Assembly: GCA_028285185.1 (NCBI GenBank)
Contig: JANQQD010000018.1
Location: 1-57,318 of the forward strand
Source: Anaerolineae bacterium
GTDB taxonomy: Bacteria > Pseudomonadota > Alphaproteobacteria > DSM-16000 > Inquilinaceae
Length of the DNA: 57,318 nucleotides
Direction: 5' to 3'
Of the stretch, positions 46,651 to 54,629 are shown piece after piece (within the stretch, counting starts at the first letter, position 1; each line of letters opens with the position of its first letter). The notes below the pieces were generated by a model. The model was not told where the DNA came from, searched no databases, and saw only the letters and a program-made list of their open reading frames with translations. The translations under genes were made by a program, and so were the position numbers.

Positions 46651-47688
46651 GTGGATGCATGTTCGCCGTGCCGGCCGCATCGCTCCACCACGCCTGCGTC
46701 CTTTCGTGCCTCGGCGTTTCAGCCGCGCCCTCCGTGGATCGGGGGTGATCTTCAGACCATCCGGAACTTTTTGCGCCGCCCGGCCATTGACTTCCGCGCC
46801 TGGCCGGAACGCCGCCTCGAACTGGCCATGTGCGACGGCAGCGGCGACCGTCTCCTGGCGACGCTGCACATGGGCTCAGCGGCGCCCCGCGGTCTGGTGG
46901 TTCTGGTCCATGGTCTCACCGGCTGTGAGGACAGTTTCTACATTCGCATTTCGGCGCGGTTCTGGCTGGAGGCCGGCTACTCCGTCCTGCGCCTGAACCT
47001 GCGCGGTGCGGGCCCCTCGCGGCCGCTGTGCAGGCAACAGTATCACGCCGGGCGAAGCGAGGATTTGCGCGATGCGCTCCAGGCTCTCGGTGAGACCGGC
47101 CAGGATCTTTTTGCCGGCGGGGTCTTCCTTGTCGGCTACTCCCTGGGCGGCAATCTCCTGCTCCGCTTTCTCGCCGAGGAGGCCGGCGCATTTCCCGTCG
47201 CCGCAGCGGCAACGGTGTCGGCGCCCATCGACCTCAAGGCTGCGCAGGAGCGGATCATGGCGCCGCGCAACTGGGTCTATCACCGCTATCTGCTGACCCG
47301 GATGCGCAGGGAGGCCCTTGCCACCCCGGTGCCGCCGGACGAAGCGCCGCGGCGCGCGATCCTGAACGCGGAATCGGTCTACGCTTTCGACGACCGTGTC
47401 GTCGCTCCGGCCAACGGTTTCGCCGGTGCGGAGGACTACTACCGGCGCTGTTCGGGTCTCCGGTTTCTTCCCGATGTCGCCGTTCCCACCCTGGTCGTCC
47501 ATGCCGAAGACGATCCCTGGATTCCGGCAGGTGCGCATCGCCGTTTCGATTGGAGCGTAAACCCGCAGCTTCGGCTGGCAATGACCTCCGCCGGCGGCCA
47601 TGTCGGCTTTCATGGCCGCGGCCATGCGGTGCCCTGGCACGACCGGGAGATCGGCCGCTTCTTCGACCAGGTCGCTGGCAACCCATAG
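46651..47688 (+). CDS. YheT-family alpha/beta hydrolase
   Basis: 345 residues from a GTG. The FQPRPPWIGGDLQTI opening is the family hallmark, followed by VVLVHGLTGCEDS, LNLRGAGPS, nucleophile serine in VGYSLGGNLL, VHAEDDPWIP (catalytic Asp) and GGHVGF (catalytic His). YheT-like enzymes are carboxyl esterases related to eukaryotic ABHD1/3. The first 22 residues are not conserved, so the start may be further in. Confidence 0.87.
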   Translation: MDACSPCRPHRSTTPASFRASAFQPRPPWIGGDLQTIRNFLRRPAIDFRAWPERRLELAMCDGSGDRLLATLHMGSAAPRGLVVLVHGLTGCEDSFYIRISARFWLEAGYSVLRLNLRGAGPSRPLCRQQYHAGRSEDLRDALQALGETGQDLFAGGVFLVGYSLGGNLLLRFLAEEAGAFPVAAAATVSAPIDLKAAQERIMAPRNWVYHRYLLTRMRREALATPVPPDEAPRRAILNAESVYAFDDRVVAPANGFAGAEDYYRRCSGLRFLPDVAVPTLVVHAEDDPWIPAGAHRRFDWSVNPQLRLAMTSAGGHVGFHGRGHAVPWHDREIGRFFDQVAGNP

Positions 47689-47696
47689 ACAAGAAA

Positions 47697-47729
47697 GGGC
47701 CGGCCGGAGCTTCCGCTGCCGGCCGGCCC
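47697..47729 (-). terminator. Intrinsic terminator for the peroxiredoxin gene
   Basis: GGGCCGGCCGG (47697–47707) pairs with CCGGCCGGCCC (47719–47729), a perfect 11-bp stem with a further AGC/GCT inner pairing. On the minus strand the stem is followed by TTTCTTG, fitting a terminator for the leftward peroxiredoxin gene that ends at 47748. On the plus strand there is no T tract. The gap is shared with the convergent YheT gene. Confidence 0.75.
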
Positions 47730-47747
47730 AATTCAAAAGCGTAAGCC

Positions 47748-48413
47748 TCAGGAGCCGTTGGGCTGCCTCACGATCCGCATGTAGGGCTTGACCTCGTTCC
47801 AGCCGTCGGGGAACAGGGTCTTGGCCGCTTCGTTGTCGACCGCCGGGACGATAATGACGTCCTCGCCCTGCTTCCAGTTCACCGGCGTCGCGACCTTGTG
47901 GTCGGCGGTGAGTTGCAGGGAGTCGATGACCCGCAGGACTTCGTCGAAGTTCCGGCCCGTGCTCATGGGATAGGTGATCATCAGCTTGACCTTCTTGTCC
48001 GGGCCGATGACGTAGACGTTGCGCACTGTCGCGTTGTCCATCGCCGTGCGTCCGGTCGCGCTGTCCCCGGCACTGGCGGGCAACATGCCGTAGAGCTTTG
48101 AGACCGCCAGGTCCGAATCGCCGATCATCGGATAGTTCGGTGCGGTGCCCTGGGTCTCTTCGATGTCCTTGGACCAGCGGTCATGGTCATCGACGGAGTC
48201 GACGCTCAGGCCCATAATCTTGACGTTTCGCTTATCGAACTCCGGTTTAAGCTTGGCGACATAGCCGAGCTCGGTGGTGCAGACAGGGGTGAAGTCCTTC
48301 GGATGGGAAAACAGGACAGCCCAGCTGTCGCCGATCCAGTCGTGAAAGTTGACTTTCCCTTCGGTCGTATCCGCCGTGAAGTCCGGTGCGGTATCACCCA
48401 ATTGTAACGCCAT
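47748..48413 (-). CDS. Peroxiredoxin, 1-Cys/Prx6 type
   Basis: 221 residues. Peroxidatic cysteine C45 (HPKDFTPVCTTELG) and the Prx6-type C-terminal domain (VATPVNWKQGEDVIIVP, DEVLRVIDSLQLTADH). It reduces hydrogen peroxide and organic peroxides. There is no resolving Cys in the usual 2-Cys position. GGAGGAAG precedes the ATG. It lies 119 bases downstream of hemB on the same strand, with an intervening gap large enough for its own promoter. Confidence 0.94.
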   Translation of the reverse strand: MALQLGDTAPDFTADTTEGKVNFHDWIGDSWAVLFSHPKDFTPVCTTELGYVAKLKPEFDKRNVKIMGLSVDSVDDHDRWSKDIEETQGTAPNYPMIGDSDLAVSKLYGMLPASAGDSATGRTAMDNATVRNVYVIGPDKKVKLMITYPMSTGRNFDEVLRVIDSLQLTADHKVATPVNWKQGEDVIIVPAVDNEAAKTLFPDGWNEVKPYMRIVRQPNGS

Positions 48414-48532
48414 GATTTTCTTCCTCCGTTTGAGAGGCTGCTTGCCATTGCCTGTGCGGAGCGCCCAAACAACACCAGCGCCCGCTTGTTTACTACTACG
48501 AAATCTGGTTACTCCGGCGGCCTTTGCAAGCC

Positions 48533-49606
48533 TCAGCGACGCTGCAGAAGCGAGGCCACTTCCGGCGCAAGATAGGTCAAAACCGCATCGGCGCCGGCCC
48601 GCTTGAAGGACAGGAGGCTTTCCATCACCGCCTTGTCGTTGTCCAGCCAGCCGTTGGCCGCGGCCGCCTTGAGCATCGCGTACTCGCCGCTCACCTGGTA
48701 GGCCGCTGTCGGCACGGCGAAGGTATCCTTGACCCGGCGAATGACGTCCAGATAGGGCATGCCGGGCTTGATCATCACCATGTCGGCGCCTTCCTGCAGA
48801 TCCAAGGCGACTTCGCGGAGTGCCTCGTCGCTGTTCGCTGGATCCATCTGGTAGGTCTTCTTGTCACCCTTCAGACTGCTCCCCGAACCCACCGCCTCGC
48901 GGAAGGGCCCGTAGAAGCAACTGGCGTACTTGGCGGCATAGGCGATGATACCGACATCGGTGAGTCCGGCGCCGTCGAGCGTCTGGCGCACGGCGCCGAC
49001 CCTACCGTCCATCATGTCGGAGGGGGCGACCACGTCACAGCCGGCCTGCGCCTGAACCAGCGCCTGCCGGCACAGCAGGTCGAGCGACTCGTCGTTGACG
49101 ATCCGGCCCTCGCGGACCAGGCCGTCGTGACCGTCCGCGTTATAGGGGTCAAGGGCGACGTCGCAGATGACCCCGACATCTGGAAAGGCCTGCTTGATCT
49201 GACGCACCGCCCGGCAGACCAGGTTGTCCGGATTGACCGCTTCCCGGCAGTCGGAAGTCTTCAGCGCGTCCTCTGTATAGGGGAAGATCGCGACGGCCGA
49301 GAGGCCCAGTTCAGCCCCCTGGCCCACGGCGTCCACGAGACAGTCGAGCCCCAGCCGATCCACGCCGGGCATAGACTGCACAGGGGTGCGTCCGGAACCG
49401 TCGTGAACGAAGATCGGCCAGATCAGGTCTTCCGCCGCGACCCGGTTCTCCGCAACCATGCCGCGGACCCAGGCGGCGCGGCGGTTGCGGCGCATGCGCA
49501 CCCGGGGAAAGGCACCCATATGGTCGCTCTGGTCCTCCCGCGCGGGCGGATTGGCATCAGGCAGCGCGCGCAGCGGCAGCGGGTCTTTTTTCGGCAACTG
49601 GGTCAT
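48533..49606 (-). CDS. hemB: Delta-aminolevulinic acid dehydratase (porphobilinogen synthase)
   Basis: 357 residues from the ATG at 49606, with AGGAGAGG before it. Joins two 5-aminolevulinates to porphobilinogen for haem. Schiff-base lysines lie in AYAAKYASCFYGPFR and VMIKPGMPYLD. The metal site reads DVALDPYNADGHDGLV: Asp instead of the Cys triplet of zinc enzymes, so this is the Mg-dependent form known from other alphaproteobacteria. The start codon 15 codons upstream was rejected for lack of a ribosome site. Confidence 0.96.
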   Translation of the reverse strand: MTQLPKKDPLPLRALPDANPPAREDQSDHMGAFPRVRMRRNRRAAWVRGMVAENRVAAEDLIWPIFVHDGSGRTPVQSMPGVDRLGLDCLVDAVGQGAELGLSAVAIFPYTEDALKTSDCREAVNPDNLVCRAVRQIKQAFPDVGVICDVALDPYNADGHDGLVREGRIVNDESLDLLCRQALVQAQAGCDVVAPSDMMDGRVGAVRQTLDGAGLTDVGIIAYAAKYASCFYGPFREAVGSGSSLKGDKKTYQMDPANSDEALREVALDLQEGADMVMIKPGMPYLDVIRRVKDTFAVPTAAYQVSGEYAMLKAAAANGWLDNDKAVMESLLSFKRAGADAVLTYLAPEVASLLQRR

Positions 49607-49731
49607 AACCTCTCCTGGCCGCCTGTAATGTGGGGCCCGCCCAGTCTTCATGTTGGGCTGCTTGAGAGTTTAGTCCTGCAGCAGAGGCGCAACAAGCGCC
49701 GCCGAAGAGGGGCCGGCCGGCCCAAGCTACA

Positions 49732-49867
49732 GTCTGCTGCTGATCCGGCCGGCCTGCCCCTTGGGGCTGTGCTACTCCGCCGCCGAGGAGGGTGGAGGCC
49801 GGACCACGCAGCGGTCTGCTGCAGATCCGGCCGGCCTGCCCCTTGGGGCTGTGCTACTCCGCCGCCG
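49732..49867. repeat. Tandem 54-bp direct repeat duplicating the metY 3' end (82-bp period)
   Basis: 49732–49785 and 49814–49867 match at 53 of 54 bases (only 49741/49823 differ). The second copy includes the last codons and stop of metY; the first copy repeats this end, stop included, downstream of the gene. Each copy holds GCCCCTTGGGGC and CCGGCCGGCC. A nearby 14-base palindrome GGGCCGGCCGGCCC lies just before copy 1 (about 49710–49723). It looks like a recent local duplication. Confidence 0.85.
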
Positions 49868-51179
49868 CCGCGGTTCCCTTGGCCGCCGTCAGGGCCTGAT
49901 CCAGGTCGGCAAGGATGTCGTCGATGTGCTCGATCCCGATGGACAGACGCACATAACCGTCGGTGACGCCGGTGGCCAGCTGCTCCTCGGGGGCAAGCTG
50001 GGAGTGCGTTGTCGTCGCCGGATGGATGGCCAGGCTGCGGGCATCGCCGATATTGGCCACGTGATAGAACAGCTTCAGGGAGTCGATGAAGCGTCTGCCG
50101 GCCTCTGTGCCGCCGGCCAACTCGAAGCCGACCAGCCCGCCGAACCCGCCGCTCAGATAGGCATCCGCCCGGCGCCGGTTCTCGCCGTCTTGCAGCGAAG
50201 GATAGATGACGTTGGTCACGTCGGCATGGCCGTGCAGGAACTCCGCCACGGCGGCCGCGTTGCGGCTGTGCTCGCGGATGCGCAGGGGCAGGGTCTCGAG
50301 ACCCTGGATGAACTGGAAGGCGTTGAACGGGCTCATGGCATAGCCGAGGTCCCGCTGCAGGGTGACCCGCGCCTTCAGGATGTAGGCAATCGGTCCCAGG
50401 GGCTTGGCCGCCTCGGTCCAGACCGCGCCGTGATAGCTCGGGTCCGGCTGGGTGAGCAGGGGGAAGCGCTCGGCATGCTTCTCCCAGTCGAAGGTGCCGC
50501 CGTCCACGAGCAGCCCGCCGATGGAGGTTCCGTGGCCGCCGATGTACTTGGTGGTCGAGTAGACGACGATATGCGCACCATGCTTGAACGGCTGGCAGAT
50601 GATCGGCGCGGCGGTGTTGTCGACGATCAGCGGAATACCCAGTTCGTTGCCGATGGCCGCGACTTCGCCGATCGGGAAAACCGCCAGCTTGGGGTTGGGC
50701 AGCGTTTCCGCGTAGTAGGCGCGGGTGCGCTCGTCGCTGGCCCGGCGGAAGTTCTCCGGGTCGCTCGGGTCGACAAAGCGCACTTCGATGCCGAAGGTGT
50801 TGAAGGTGTTGGCAAAGAGGTTCCAGGTGCCGCCGTAGAGGTCGGTGGAACTGACGATGTTGTCCCCGGAGCGGGCGATATTCTGGATTGCGATGGCCGA
50901 CGCCGCCTGTCCCGAGGACAGGGCGAGGGCGGCGGCACCGCCCTCAATGGCGGTGACGCGCTGCTCCAGCACATCGCAGGTCGGATTCATGATCCGGGTG
51001 TAGATGTTGCCGAGTTCCTTCAGGGCGAAGAGGTTCGCCGCATGCCCGGTGTCCTGAAACTCGTAGGACGTCGTCTGATAGATCGGCACCGCGACGGACC
51101 CGGTGTGCGGATCGCTGCGATAGCCGGCATGGAGCGCCAAAGTCTCCGGGTTGGCGCTGGCAAGTTTGGAATCTGTCAT
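49854..51179 (-). CDS. metY: O-acetylhomoserine aminocarboxypropyltransferase (sulfhydrylase)
   Basis: 441 residues, the length of O-acetylhomoserine sulfhydrylases, longer than gamma-synthases. PLP lysine in VVYSTTKYIGGHGTSIGG, the RIMNPTCDVLEQRV entry, and GLETLPLRIREHSRNA. It makes homocysteine from O-acetylhomoserine and sulfide. The start ATG (51179) has AAAGGG seven bases upstream. It is preceded by a long leader with two SAM-II-like aptamers and a terminator, so it should be shut down by high S-adenosylmethionine. The extreme C-terminus (AKGTAAAAE) lies in a duplicated stretch. Confidence 0.94.
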   Translation of the reverse strand: MTDSKLASANPETLALHAGYRSDPHTGSVAVPIYQTTSYEFQDTGHAANLFALKELGNIYTRIMNPTCDVLEQRVTAIEGGAAALALSSGQAASAIAIQNIARSGDNIVSSTDLYGGTWNLFANTFNTFGIEVRFVDPSDPENFRRASDERTRAYYAETLPNPKLAVFPIGEVAAIGNELGIPLIVDNTAAPIICQPFKHGAHIVVYSTTKYIGGHGTSIGGLLVDGGTFDWEKHAERFPLLTQPDPSYHGAVWTEAAKPLGPIAYILKARVTLQRDLGYAMSPFNAFQFIQGLETLPLRIREHSRNAAAVAEFLHGHADVTNVIYPSLQDGENRRRADAYLSGGFGGLVGFELAGGTEAGRRFIDSLKLFYHVANIGDARSLAIHPATTTHSQLAPEEQLATGVTDGYVRLSIGIEHIDDILADLDQALTAAKGTAAAAE

Positions 51180-51182
51180 CTC

Positions 51183-51233
51183 AGGGCCCTTTCGCTTCAG
51201 GTGTATTCCGTTCCCATTTCCCCGAGGGGCCCC
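51183..51233 (-). promoter_or_regulatory. Possible Shine-Dalgarno-sequestering helix of metY
   Basis: In the minus-strand leader GGGGCCCC (51233–51226) can pair with GGGCCC (51189–51184). The latter overlaps the GGG of the AAAGGG Shine-Dalgarno (51192–51187), seven bases before the ATG. A CCACG/CGTGG hairpin (about 51243–51230) competes for part of the upstream arm. This gives a plausible translational on/off switch linked to the proximal aptamer. Deduced from pairing only. Confidence 0.45.
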
Positions 51234-51244
51234 ACGCTGACGTG

Positions 51245-51296
51245 GCGCTTTAGCTTTTGGTCACGCGGAGCAAGCTACCCCTCAAATCGCCGCGGA
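51245..51296 (-). ncRNA. SAM-II riboswitch, proximal copy
   Basis: Minus-strand order: P1 5' strand CGCGG (51294–51290), GATTTG (51288–51283), the conserved GCTTGC (51275–51270), P1 3' strand CCGCG (51268–51264), then GCTAAA (51254–51249). A pseudoknot can form between TAGCTT (51277–51272) and AAGCTA (51256–51251), six perfect pairs. These blocks and their order match the alphaproteobacterial SAM-II (metA-type) consensus as I recall it. A GACCCGC-CAA-GCGGGTC hairpin (51311–51295) abuts P1 on its 5' side. Its effect is probably on translation, as no terminator follows. Confidence 0.82.
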
Positions 51297-51338
51297 CCCG
51301 CTTGGCGGGTCTGGCCGCTTCGATTCAGCCCACATACC

Positions 51339-51370
51339 AAAAAAGACCGCCACGGCTTCACGGGCGGTCT
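51339..51370 (-). terminator. Intrinsic terminator inside the metY leader
   Basis: On the minus strand AGACCGCC (51370–51363) pairs with GGCGGTCT (51351–51344) around an 11-base loop, and the stem runs into TTTTTT (51344–51339). It sits nine bases after the distal aptamer and upstream of the proximal one. Its 5' side, CGCCCG (51366–51361), is complementary to CGGGCG (51405–51400) in the distal aptamer, which spans the P1 3' strand, so P1 and the antiterminator exclude each other. Confidence 0.88.
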
Positions 51371-51378
51371 CTACCACT

Positions 51379-51428
51379 CGTTTAGCCGCATTTCTTTGGC
51401 GCCCGCAAGCTGAGAACAAATCGGCGCA
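51379..51428 (-). ncRNA. SAM-II riboswitch, distal copy
   Basis: Minus-strand order: P1 5' strand GCGCC (51427–51423), GATTTG (51422–51417), GCTTGC (51410–51405), P1 3' strand GGCGC (51403–51399), the A-rich CAAAGAAATGC, and GCTAAA (51386–51381). The pseudoknot is weaker than in the proximal copy (AGCT with GGCT, one G·U). The same three conserved blocks occur at the same spacing as in the proximal copy, but the stems differ in sequence and still pair, which is compensatory evidence. With ligand bound, P1 forms and frees the downstream terminator. Confidence 0.78.
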
Positions 51429-51436
51429 TGACCGTG

Positions 51437-51465
51437 AAGGAACGCTCAACGAGATGCTTTGTCAA
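51437..51465 (-). promoter_or_regulatory. Possible metY leader promoter
   Basis: A perfect -35 TTGACA on the minus strand (51465–51460) with a poor -10 (TTCCTT, 51442–51437) after 17 bases. The start site would be near 51430, right at the beginning of the distal aptamer, which is where a riboswitch leader should begin. The -10 is weak, so this is tentative. Confidence 0.45.
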
Positions 51466-51633
51466 GGTCGTTGTGCGCCGGCGATCCAGGCAGTCACCTC
51501 TCCCCGGAGGCGCGGCGTAGCGGATTGACCTCCGAGTCAATATGTCCGACAACTAATACGGATTTGCGTAGATAAATCTATCAACTATTAATAGAAACAA
51601 AGCTGCCGCTGGATTACCGGGAAGAGGAAACGG

Positions 51634-52170
51634 ATGCAGCCTCCCAAAAGCGATGAACCAGAACTCGAGGTCTATCGGTTGAATGGGGACCAATTTGTCG
51701 ATGACGGCGGTCAGCGCCTGGAGGACTGTCACGCAGTGCTCGCGTCCTTGCACGATTACTGGGCCTCCCGCCGCCACGGCAGTGCATTTCCCGCGCGCTC
51801 GGACATTGATCCCATCGACATTCCAACGCTGCTGGAGCACCTGTTGCTGATCGAGGTATTGGACCAGCCGCTGGACTTCCGCTATCGCCTCGTCGGCGGC
51901 CATATCGTCCATCATGCCGGGCGCAATGTGCAGGGCAACACGGTGCTGGGCCTCATGGAAACTGGAGGCTCTCAGGAGCGCGCGCTCCAGGCCAAGGCGA
52001 TGTTTCTCGGCAAGCTCGTTCTAGACCTTAAGGAGCCGGTCTTCGCCCGAATGCGATACCACTCCGTAGTGACCGATGCCCGCAACCTTTTGCAGGCAAT
52101 TCTTCTTCCCCTGGGAGAGGCGGGCAGATCTGTGCAAATGGTCCTCGGGGGCCTCTACTACACCCGCTAG
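51634..52170 (+). CDS. PAS_5-type sensory domain protein
   Basis: 178 residues. A single PAS-like fold of the PAS_5 (former DUF1388) type: SLHDYWASRRHG, ARSDIDPIDIPTLLEHLLLI, the FRYRLVGGHIVHHAGRNVQG core and the closing LLPLGEAGRSVQMVLGGLYY. These proteins are numerous in Rhodospirillales-like genomes and have no output domain; ligand and role are unknown. GGAAGAGGAA precedes the ATG. It diverges from metY across the 450-base leader region. Confidence 0.85.
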   Translation: MQPPKSDEPELEVYRLNGDQFVDDGGQRLEDCHAVLASLHDYWASRRHGSAFPARSDIDPIDIPTLLEHLLLIEVLDQPLDFRYRLVGGHIVHHAGRNVQGNTVLGLMETGGSQERALQAKAMFLGKLVLDLKEPVFARMRYHSVVTDARNLLQAILLPLGEAGRSVQMVLGGLYYTR

Positions 52171-52313
52171 CGGCGGTGTCCGATTGGCTGTCGCGTCGGA
52201 ACTGCGGGCCAAGGGGTGGAACCGGGTCCAGTGCCAATTGACAGGCCGAAGGCCGGCACTATCATCGCCGCCGAACCCGTCCCGATCTGCCATCCGGTCC
52301 CCGCCGTCCTGCC

Positions 52314-53453
52314 ATGCCTTTCGATTTGAACGAAGAACAGCGCGCCTTCCAGGACATGGCGCGTCAATTCGCCAGCGAGGAGATGGCCCCCTTTGCCGCC
52401 GGCTGGGACGAGGATTGCGTCTTTCCGGTCGAGACTCTGCGCAAGGCGGCCGCCCTCGGCCTGGCCGGGATTTACGTGCGTGAGTCCTCCGGCGGATCGG
52501 GCTTGGCGCGGCTGGATGCCGCCGTGATTTTTGAGGAGCTGGCCGCCGCCTGCACCTCGACCGCGGCCTACCTCTCGATCCACAACATGGTCGCCTGGAT
52601 GATCGACAGCTTTGCCGGCGACGCACTGCGCGAGCAATACCTGCCGAAGCTTCTGACCATGGAGCATTTCGCCAGCTACTGCTTGACTGAGCCCGGTTCC
52701 GGCTCCGACGCCGCATCCCTGAAGACGACGGCGGTTCGGGAGGGCGACAGCTATCGCCTCAACGGCTCCAAGGCCTTCATCTCAGGCGGCGGCCGCAGCG
52801 ACGTCTATCTGGTGATGTGCCGCACCGGCGGCCCGGAGGCCGAGGGCATTTCCGCCCTCCTGGTGCCGAAGGGGACGGAAGGAATTTCTTTCGGGAAACA
52901 GGAGAAGAAACTCGGCTGGAACAGCCAGCCGACGGCCGCGGTCATTTTCGAGGACGCCCGGGTTCCGGTGACGAACCTCCTGGGTCGCGAAGGCGAGGGC
53001 TTCAAGTTCGCCATGATGGGGCTCGACGGCGGCCGCGTGAACATTGCCGCCTGCTCTCTCGGCGGGGCGCGGGCCTGCCTGGAGGCGGCGCGCGAGCACA
53101 TGACCGTGCGACGGCAGTTCGGCAAGAGCCTCAGCAGTTTCCAGGCGCTTCAGTTCAGGTATGCGGACATGGCCACGGAGTTGGAGGCGGCCCGGCTCAT
53201 GGTCTGGCGTGCGGCGACCGCGCTGGACCGCGATGCCGCGGACAAAACGCTCGCCTGCGCCATGGCGAAGCGTTTCGCCACCGATGCCGCCTTTCAGATC
53301 TGCAACGACGCGCTGCAACTTCACGGTGGCTACGGCTACATCCGCGATTATCCCGTGGAGCGGTTTCTTCGCGATGTTCGGGTGCACCAGATCCTGGAAG
53401 GCACCAACGAGATCATGCGGGTCATCATAGCCCGCCGTTTGCTCGACGAATAG
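52314..53453 (+). CDS. Acyl-CoA dehydrogenase, isobutyryl-CoA type
   Basis: 379 residues. [18 protein letters not shown] start, flavin motif [28 protein letters not shown], and catalytic glutamate E362 ([13 protein letters not shown]). The two genes that follow are the next steps of valine breakdown, which points to isobutyryl-CoA (giving methacrylyl-CoA) rather than another acyl-CoA. The start ATG is 143 bases after the PAS_5 gene. It forms an operon with the hydrolase (27-base gap) and mmsB. Confidence 0.9.
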   Translation: MPFDLNEEQRAFQDMARQFASEEMAPFAAGWDEDCVFPVETLRKAAALGLAGIYVRESSGGSGLARLDAAVIFEELAAACTSTAAYLSIHNMVAWMIDSFAGDALREQYLPKLLTMEHFASYCLTEPGSGSDAASLKTTAVREGDSYRLNGSKAFISGGGRSDVYLVMCRTGGPEAEGISALLVPKGTEGISFGKQEKKLGWNSQPTAAVIFEDARVPVTNLLGREGEGFKFAMMGLDGGRVNIAACSLGGARACLEAAREHMTVRRQFGKSLSSFQALQFRYADMATELEAARLMVWRAATALDRDAADKTLACAMAKRFATDAAFQICNDALQLHGGYGYIRDYPVERFLRDVRVHQILEGTNEIMRVIIARRLLDE

Positions 53454-53480
53454 GCCAGCGACCGGAGTATCAGGGACCTT

Positions 53481-54545
53481 ATGACGGCAGTTGAAGACAT
53501 CATCTTTCAGGAGCGGGGCGGGACGGCCTTCATCACCCTCAACCGTCCCAAAGCGCTCAATGCCCTGACGCTGGCCATGATCCGCGCCATGATGCCGCAA
53601 CTGCAGGCTTGGGCGGACGATCCCGCCATCAAGGCGGTGGTGGTCGAAGGGGCGGGTGATCGCGCCTTCTGTGCCGGCGGGGATGTGCGGGCGGTCTACG
53701 AAGCCGGCCGCAACGGCGACGGACTGACCGACGCGTTCTTCCGCAACGAGTACAGCCTGAACCGGATGATCCATGTCTTCCCCAAGCCCTATGTGGCCAT
53801 CGTCGACGGCGTCACCATGGGGGGAGGGGTCGGCTTGTCGGTTCACGGCAGCCATCGCATTGCGACCGAACGCACGCTGCTGGCCATGCCGGAGACCGGC
53901 ATCGGCCTCTTTCCGGACGTCGGCGGAACCTACTTCCTGCCGCGCCTGCCGGGAAGGCTCGGCCTCTTTCTTGCGCTCACCGGATGGCGCCTGGGCTCGG
54001 GTGACGCCTTCTACTGCGGATTGGCAACCGACTACGTCGCCAGCGATGCGATCCCGCGGCTGATTGAGGCCTTTGGCGCCGCCGATTGGTCGGGGGCGGA
54101 GCCTGATGCTGTGGTCGACGCGATCATTGGCGGCGTCACCGCTCAGCCGCCGTCCGGTGAATTGGATCGGCATCGCGCCATGATCGACCGTTGCTTTGCG
54201 GCGGCCTCGGTCGAGGGGATACTGGAGGCGCTGGATGGCGAAGCCGGGGATTGGGCGGCGAAGGTCGCCGCAACCATCCGCAAGAAGTCCCCGACAAGCC
54301 TCAAGGTCACCTTCGCCCAGGTCGCCAAGGGCACCAGTCTGGACTTCGACGCTGCCATGCTGGAAGAGTTCCGGCTGAGCCAGGCCTTCATGGCGGGGGC
54401 GGACTTCTACGAGGGCATCCGGGCGCTGTTGATCGACAAGGACCAGCAGCCCAACTGGGACCCTGGGACCCTGGCCTCGGTGACGCCGGAAATGGTGGCG
54501 GCGCACTTTCGGCCGCTGGGGGACCGCGATCTGACCTTTCCTTAG
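53481..54545 (+). CDS. 3-hydroxyisobutyryl-CoA hydrolase (enoyl-CoA hydratase family)
   Basis: 354 residues, longer than simple crotonases because of the C-terminal region typical of HIBCH. GRGGTAFITLNRPKALNAL-type opening, FCAGGDVRAVYE oxyanion loop, and PETGIGLFPDVGGTYFLPRL with the catalytic Glu and Asp. It frees 3-hydroxyisobutyrate from its CoA ester in valine degradation, removing toxic methacrylyl-CoA products. Neighbours on both sides belong to the same pathway. Confidence 0.9.
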   Translation: MTAVEDIIFQERGGTAFITLNRPKALNALTLAMIRAMMPQLQAWADDPAIKAVVVEGAGDRAFCAGGDVRAVYEAGRNGDGLTDAFFRNEYSLNRMIHVFPKPYVAIVDGVTMGGGVGLSVHGSHRIATERTLLAMPETGIGLFPDVGGTYFLPRLPGRLGLFLALTGWRLGSGDAFYCGLATDYVASDAIPRLIEAFGAADWSGAEPDAVVDAIIGGVTAQPPSGELDRHRAMIDRCFAAASVEGILEALDGEAGDWAAKVAATIRKKSPTSLKVTFAQVAKGTSLDFDAAMLEEFRLSQAFMAGADFYEGIRALLIDKDQQPNWDPGTLASVTPEMVAAHFRPLGDRDLTFP

Positions 54546-54629
54546 AAAGGGACAACGTCTTTGCGGCGCATGGGGGCTTTGCCTGGCGGCCGGCCTCGAC
54601 GAAGGCAAGCAATCGATTGGGAGGAAGTT

